Shown one piece after another: positions 58,164 through 64,000 of a stretch of DNA of 64,000 nucleotides. The first letter of the stretch is position 1; each line of letters opens with the position of its first letter. The DNA comes from Jackrogersella multiformis. Taxonomy: Eukaryota; Ascomycota; Sordariomycetes; Xylariales; Hypoxylaceae. The position numbers and the translations under genes are program-made. The stretch is taken from assembly GCA_902806575.1 (NCBI GenBank), contig CADCXD010000008.1, forward strand, positions 1,116,001 to 1,180,000. Direction: 5' to 3'. The notes beneath the pieces are model-generated. The model was not told the origin of the DNA and ran no database searches. It worked only from the letters and a program-made list of their open reading frames with translations.

Positions 58164-60577
58164 ATCGGCGTCGGGGGGAAATATGAAGATGCAAAGGGGG
58201 AAAAGAAGGTGTTGTTGAGATTTGTTGATGAGGGATGGGTCGGAAGACTCGAAGCCGGATGATGTATCGACTTTAGGCCCGATGGAATGCAAGGTTGATG
58301 TTAAATGCTGATGGCGATGGTTGATGACGGTACGATGCTATGGAGATAAAAATCGACAGGTGATTTCGCGAGGCGCGATCACGTTCGGACCCTGCAGAAG
58401 AAACCGGACTGGATTTGTTGTAGGTTGCAGCAAGCTACCGGGGGAAAAACACAAACCAGGTGTCTAAATAAAACAAAGGAGAAAAAGATAATGCGTGTAA
58501 TTACGAGATGCACGCAAATGGAGTAAAAAAGCGTCGTCGTTGGATTTGTGAAGCTGTTTGAAGTTGTTGATTATGAGAGAGATGAAAAGTGTAGAATGTT
58601 GAAAAGAGGAAACTGGAAACTGGAAACTGGAAGATTTGATGATTGATGATTATTATCGATGTCGTTTGCTGCTGCAGTCACAAGGCAAGTCTCAAGACTC
58701 AAGAGCAGGAGCAAGAAACGGGTAAGAGTGATGCAAGCGAAAAGCCCCGGGGAAAGAGACTGGAGGGCAGTTTGTCGCCTGACTGTTACTTCTCCAAGCG
58801 CTACAACACCTGGAAGCTGCCACTGTTTGGGTACATCTACCTAATGGATGTTACTAAGTCTACATGGATGTAGTAGGTACTGTTTAGGTGAGTACAGTGT
58901 ACAGTGGACCCGATAGAGATTGGAACGCGCTGAGGAAGCTCGAAGATGCGCTCCGAAAAGGGACAACCTGGAAGGTGCCAAGGGAAAAGATACGAAGCTC
59001 TGACCCGGAAAGTACATCAAGATTAGGTGCAAACCCTTACGAATCTCTTAGCATCTATTAGTATCTTGGGTACTTCTTTTTCTGGATCTACCTAATGCCG
59101 GGATCCACTTTTACCTACCTTCAAAAATCGAAGGACCCATCCGAGTGACGTTTGCGAATTGGTGCCTGTCCAGCACTTGCCAGAGCTTCCACCGAAGCAC
59201 TTCTGCCTTCCGTCACGACCAGCACGACCAACGTCTTCGCCGCATTTCTAAATGTACCTAGGCTAGGTCCAAGCATCTACATCAGCCACAAGCTTATTTT
59301 ACCTAATCATTTTCCATATTAAATCCACCATTGTAAATTTACACCTTTAAATGGATATCTCATCATAATCATCATCACTATCACCATAATAATAATCATG
59401 ACACTGTAAATACAGTTTCATAATACAATTTCATAAGGTATATCTCCGTATTAATTCCCCATCTCCCCTCCATCTTCACCCACATCTTTATTTACGTACC
59501 TAGGTATTTCTCTATATAAAATTCACATCTCACATTTTATATAATCTACCAAACCACCAATACACTACCTACCTAAGTATATCGTATGCCCGAACACGTC
59601 GATGTGCCATCGCTTATGCGGCGGCCCAACCATTGGCCTAAGCTAAGTGCCACATGTCCGCGCTTAACAGGCGCTCTCCTTTCCCCACGATCTTTGTTTT
59701 TTTTGTTGCTCACTCCTGATAATCGAAACGAGACGAGTAAAATCCAAAATAAATAAATAAAAATTATTATAAAAATAAAAAAAATAAAAAAATAAAAAAA
59801 AGCAAATCAAAGGTAGGAAGCCTTAAAAGTATAGAGGTATATGTCCGTAGACCGTGACGGGTGGTCCAACCGCAAGTAATTGCCAAATCTTGCGCGGATG
59901 GAACTACATGCTGCAGGCAGCGAGAGAAGACATGTCGCGCATTTGCTGCTGTTGCTGTCTATTTATGCGTGTTCGTTTCTGCTTTAGGTAGTTATTTGCC
60001 TAACAAGGATCGGAATACAAGAGAAACCAGTTCATTATGTCATACCTGCCTCGGTCCTAGGTAAGTAGGCTGGTAGGTAAATAAATACAATTACTGAAAT
60101 TTATGAGTTGATGACCTTGGTAATAAGTAGGATCTTAAGATCTTAAGATGTCCTTATTCAAATCGATTGATTTCACATTTCAAAGGTACCTAAGTAGGTA
60201 CCTAATCATTTTATGATGTAATTGCAATTCATATTCATTTGCATTTATCTAGTCACGTGTCGTCGTGACTACCAGTCTGCATAAAGTACTAGGTAGAATA
60301 GGTACGTACTTGACCTGATTGGCGTTCGTCCTCCTGTGGGATCTCTTCGGTCGAGTATCAGGATAGAAAAAGAAAAGAAAAAACAATCGCAAAAGCCAAC
60401 GGGACGCCGAGCCAGAATGATGAGAATCCCTTCCGTCCTTCCCTCGTAGACTAGGTATTGCTATCATAGACTATGACCGTACCGTAAAACCCTCAACCAG
60501 AACCTGAAAACTCCGTTCGTTCACTGAAGAACATGCATCACTGATTTTTCGTAAAGCTGTAGGGTAGTGGAATCCGT
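58164..60577. other. Long intergenic region with A-rich tract
   Basis: About 2.4 kb; no gene supported. An AAATAAA-rich tract lies at about 59750-59800 and palindromic words at 59497, 60058 and 60187. The ~450 bases next to RPN3 are the likely promoter and leader. Confidence 0.5.
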
Positions 60578-60745
60578 TTACTGTCCAACATCATTGGCCT
60601 GTCGCCTGCGCTTCTGACCAGTTGCAGAGGCTTCGGCTTCGCTCATGATGATGGCGGGAATAGTAATGCGAGATCCAGCTATCAAGGATCCAGGGCCCAT
60701 GGACTTACGGCGATCCTCGACCCTCTTGGCAACATCGGACAATTC
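60578..60745 (-). other. In-frame coding-like continuation of TAF12 beyond its TAG
   Basis: Directly after the TAG at 60748-60746, 55 sense codons run in the same frame to TAA (60580-60578). The peptide starts ELSDVAKRVEDRRKSMG and ends in the basic QKRRRQANDVGQ, with a hydrophobic ITIPAIIM core. Composition and codon use resemble the preceding exon. This suggests either a recent nonsense mutation (CAG to TAG is one change) or read-through. Confidence 0.6.
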
Positions 60746-63022
60746 CTACTTGTCGTCTTTGCCAGGCATGACCTTAGCAGCCTGGACAGCATGCACCTTG
60801 GAGATCCAGTTAGCCGAGGGTTGCACCTTGCGAACCGTTCGCAACTCATCTGGTGTATAGCCAGGGATGCGAATGTTGTAGACGCGCTCGAGGACAAGCT
60901 GTATGTCACGGATCTCTAACACCTTGCTACCCCGTTCCTTAGCTAGACGGCAGGCTGAGTGTATAACATGATCGACAAAGTTATCAGCAACGTTGAGGAC
61001 AGACTAGAATACAGATGTTAGCATCATGAGAATAAAAATAAAAAGAACAAGAAAAAAAATAGATTTTTTTTTTGGAAAGGAGTAAATGAAAGCTGTAATA
61101 TATCGCGAGTGGAAACTTACCTCTTCAACGTCTGGAGTGAGGTAGTTGCCATCTGCGCCGGGTGAGCCGCCGCCGCAGACCTGGCGAACAAGCTCATCGA
61201 GCTTCTTCTTGGACAACACATGTTCACCCTCGGCATCGAACTGGACCGGGGGCATCTTGTTAATTACTGGCTGGCCCATGACTCCACCTCCAAGACCACC
61301 TCCTCCGCCTAGCGAAGGGCGGCCGGGAGTGTTGCCACCGCCGATAGTGACCGGCTGCGGGGTCTCCGTCGCCTTCTGGGGTAGGTTCTTGCTGATAGGC
61401 ATCTTAGGATTTAGAGCCGGCGTGTTAGGTTGTGGGTGAGCGTGTGAATGGGCAGAATGATTTGCGTTATTGACCAGACCACTGGCTCCAGGAGTTGACG
61501 CGATACCGCCGCCGGACGCGTTGTTAGATTGGTTAGAAACGTTGGTTGATGAATTTGCGCGGTTGACTGCAGCTGCGTGAGTTAATGGACGGACTTGAGA
61601 AGTTGTTGCAGATTGTTGCCCTGCAGATTGGGGAGTCTGGACACGCGCCGAGGTTTGTGTCGGAGTTCCTGCGGAAGGCATGTGCGCCGACGAGGCGGCG
61701 GCAGCAAGAGCAGTGTTGACAGGTTGCAGGTGCGGTATGTTATTATTTGTGGGTTCACTCTTTATTTGTGGTTGCGAGGTGGGCACGTTATGCGACTGTG
61801 CTTGCTGTTGTTGTTGCTGCTGCTGCTGCTGCTGCTGTTGTTGATGGTGCTGCTGCTGCGCCGGCACAGAAGGCGTAACTGGGGTAGCAGGAGTACCAGG
61901 ATGCTGCTGGTGTGGTTGTGGATGTACTTGTGACTGTGCTTGTGCTTGTGATTGTACCTGAGGTTGTTGTGGTTGTGGTTGTGCCGGCTGGTTAGTAGAC
62001 AATGGTGGTCGCGTGGGAGCAATTTGTTGATTTTTGGCAGCATCCATTGCCGCGTTGACTGACGCCGTCGCAGCTTGCATTTGATGACTTGACGCTGGGG
62101 CACCAGCATTCTGCGGCTGCATAGGCTGCGTTCGCACCTGTTGATTATTTGGACCTTGAGCACCACCCTGAACACCTTTCATCTGCTGGCGCACACTATC
62201 CACAAATCGTTGTGCTTCCGCATATGCTTTCTGGTCTTGGTGCTTTTGTTCTTGGAACTTTTTTACGTCTTCAGGAGACAGCTGGCCTTTCTCCTGCCTC
62301 TCTTTAACCACCGCATCTAGCTTCTGAGACCTGTTCTTGATGCTCTCCATCTGCATCAAATAACGGATGTAACGCTGCCTTGTTTCGCTTAACCATTTTT
62401 GTACCTGGTCCGGAGTCATTGGATTTGATGCCCTGAGGGAAGTCCAAGGAAGTCGGTTAGTGTGGTCTATTATGGCTTTCGGCACTTGGTTGTTGGTAGG
62501 GGCGACATTCGGGGCGGATGAGGTGCCACCGGGGTTGATATTGTTATTATTAGGCACTGGTACTTGAGGTCTATTCGCAACCTTCTGAGCTTGAGCTTGA
62601 GCTTGCGCTGCGGCTTGGGCTTGAACATGAGCTTGCGCTGCAGCTGCAGCTGCCATGCTGCTCTGAGCTTGCTCGCTTTGTGTGTTCTGTGGTTGTGGAT
62701 TTATATGTCCTGGTTGACCGGGTTGACCGGGCTGACCTGGCTGAGATTGAGGTTGAGGTTGAGAACCTGCTTGGGATCTAGCTTGGATTGTCTTGATCTT
62801 GTTGATGACCATGCGCGAGAATTCGGCGACCTTATGTTTCGCTTGTTGGTATTCTAGGGTTTCAGGGCCATTCTGTTCCATCTTCGCGTACAATTGACGA
62901 AGGCCTTCCTCATACTTCTGCTTCTCTTCGGGTGTGAGGTAACCAATCGAACGCATTTGCTCCGGTCGGAGAAGCCGCACCATCTGCTGCCCTTGAGCAG
63001 GCTGTCCTTGGGATTGATTCAT
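60746..63022 (-). CDS. TAF12: TFIID/SAGA subunit TAF12
   Basis: Two exons, 63022..61121 and 61003..60746, joined at GTAAGT and TCTAG in phase 0, give 719 residues to the first stop. A conserved N-terminal block has YLTPEEKQKYEEGLRQLYAKM. Long Gln/Ala/Pro/Asn-rich stretches follow, with a glutamine run of about 14 (61801-61855 region). Near residue ~608 the histone-fold starts (LSKKKLDELVRQVCG). It continues across the intron with NVADNFVDHVIHSACRLAKERGSKVLEIRDIQLVLERVYNIRIPGY, the TFIID 20-kDa/TAF12 domain that pairs with TAF4 or ADA1. The frame stays open after the TAG for 55 codons (see adjoining feature). The internal Q-rich regions are common in fungal TAF12. Confidence 0.95.
61800..61860. 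repeat. CAG/CAA glutamine-coding repeat in TAF12
   Basis: On the minus strand CAG and CAA codons alternate to encode a near-continuous glutamine run, broken by His and Ala near its ends. Confidence 0.9.
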
Positions 63023-64000
63023 CGTGGTGTTCTGATGGGATTCGTAAATGTCAAGTTGGTATATGGTAGATGATAGATGGCGTATTCGGCGGACGGTGTA
63101 GTTGGTAAGCTAGGTAGATATTGGTCGGTAGTAATAAGCGTTATATATTAAGTGCTAGATTTGATGACGAGCCTGATAGTAGAGTTGAAGGCGGCGGTGG
63201 CGGTGGCAGTATGCATTCGAGGAAACTCGACCAAGAGGCTGAAAGAAAAGGAAAAGAATTGAAGAATGGGATCAAAGTTTGAATTAGTGAAATATGAGGC
63301 TTGGTGTAGATTCCCTCTAGTCCCCTCAAGGCTTTTGTAGAGAAAGCTTCGAAGGTCTCCGAGGTTCTTAGTCGATAGAAACAGTCACAGTCAACATGAA
63401 CCTTGGAAGTTGGAAAAGTTGAAGCTTATTGTGAGTTGCTTTTGACACACCAAAGACCTCACGGCTTACCTAATCTTTTTGGGGGCACTTACCTAGGTTC
63501 TTATAAGGTTATACCTTGGAGATTTATATACATCCATATATACATATGTACATAGGTACCTGGGTAGTGATATATTCAGTTAAAGGATATATTCTACTTC
63601 ACATAAATAAATAAATACTTTTACCCTGAATGAATAGTCTCAATACTTACATAACCATCTCCCATCATCAACTAACTCACGATGGCAATACCTACATCAT
63701 ATTTAAGCTATAGTTGGTACATACCCGATTATGTTTCTTTAACTCGCGGTTCTTTCTATACATTCTAAAACAATAAAATCACCTATTAATTTTCAAATTC
63801 GTATAATACCGATTATCATAATGACACATAGCTAGATGCCTAATACAAGAATAATATTGACATATTAAGATAGTATAACTTGGGGATCTTTTCAAGTATC
63901 CTAGGATCTATAAACTATTCAAGTAGGCAGTCAATAGGTAGGCTTCGACACAGGACTTGACATTTCAAAAAGCTGAAACCAATGTATCTATCTATTCAAA
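63023..64000. other. Upstream region of TAF12, no gene seen
   Basis: Presumed TAF12 promoter and leader. Contains (CCG)n-like codons near 63190-63210 and palindromic words near 63490 and 63556. AT content rises strongly after 63500. Confidence 0.5.

Noticed and set aside
61146..61933. Plus-strand ORFs opposite TAF12 with Leu-rich runs
   Set aside because: Antisense translation of the glutamine-coding repeat and Pro/Gly-rich region.
1..64000. CRISPR array or bacterial operon structure
   Set aside because: No regularly spaced repeats; genes have spliceosomal introns and eukaryotic families throughout.

Overview
The window looks like nuclear DNA of a filamentous ascomycete (Pezizomycotina, probably Sordariomycetes). 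The evidence is short 45-120 nt introns with GTAAGT/GTGAGT donors and CTAAC/CTGAC branch sites, fungus-typical families (GH55 glucanase, DUF7702-type membrane protein, BBE-like FAD oxidase, F-box protein), a nuclear ATP9 gene, and an LTR retrotransposon mutated by C-to-T/G-to-A changes typical of RIP.

Left part (1-33.4 kb) is accessory in character. It holds a truncated secreted alpha/beta hydrolase (1-743, -), a large zinc-cluster/GTPase/RING/patatin gene whose patatin active site appears lost (1877-6953, -), a DUF7702-type membrane protein (8352-9197, +), a small hypothetical (9725-10171, +), a secreted bicovalent-type FAD oxidase (11216-13015, +) and an intracellular V8/trypsin-like serine protease (13677-15177, -). 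Next is a beta-propeller-like gene (15633-23573, -) split by a 6.9 kb RIP-mutated LTR element (16071-22988) with a perfect 5-bp target duplication. Then come an ankyrin/transmembrane/vWA protein (24726-26596, +), an F-box protein (27129-28877, -) and a GH55 glucanase (30529-33367, +).

Right part (34-64 kb) is richer in conserved cellular genes: a zinc-binding-like hypothetical, a small disordered protein, an SDR dehydrogenase, an acidic proline-rich protein, mitochondrial ATP synthase subunit 9 (43842-44515, -), a VOC-like N-terminal protein, a MYST histone acetyltransferase (50705-52786, -), an MFS monocarboxylate-type transporter (53638-55588, -), proteasome subunit RPN3 (56277-58163, -) and TFIID/SAGA subunit TAF12 (60746-63022, -). 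TAF12 has an in-frame TAG followed by 55 more coding-like codons.

Intergenic DNA is peppered with CCTAGGTA/GGTACC palindromic words. No operon-like pathway or secondary-metabolite cluster is evident. The most notable points are the TE-broken gene with its reconstructable empty site, the patatin domain missing both catalytic residues, the TAF12 stop codon with an in-frame tail, and the 6-nt last exon of ATP9. Intron boundaries were read by eye from splice signals and phase.
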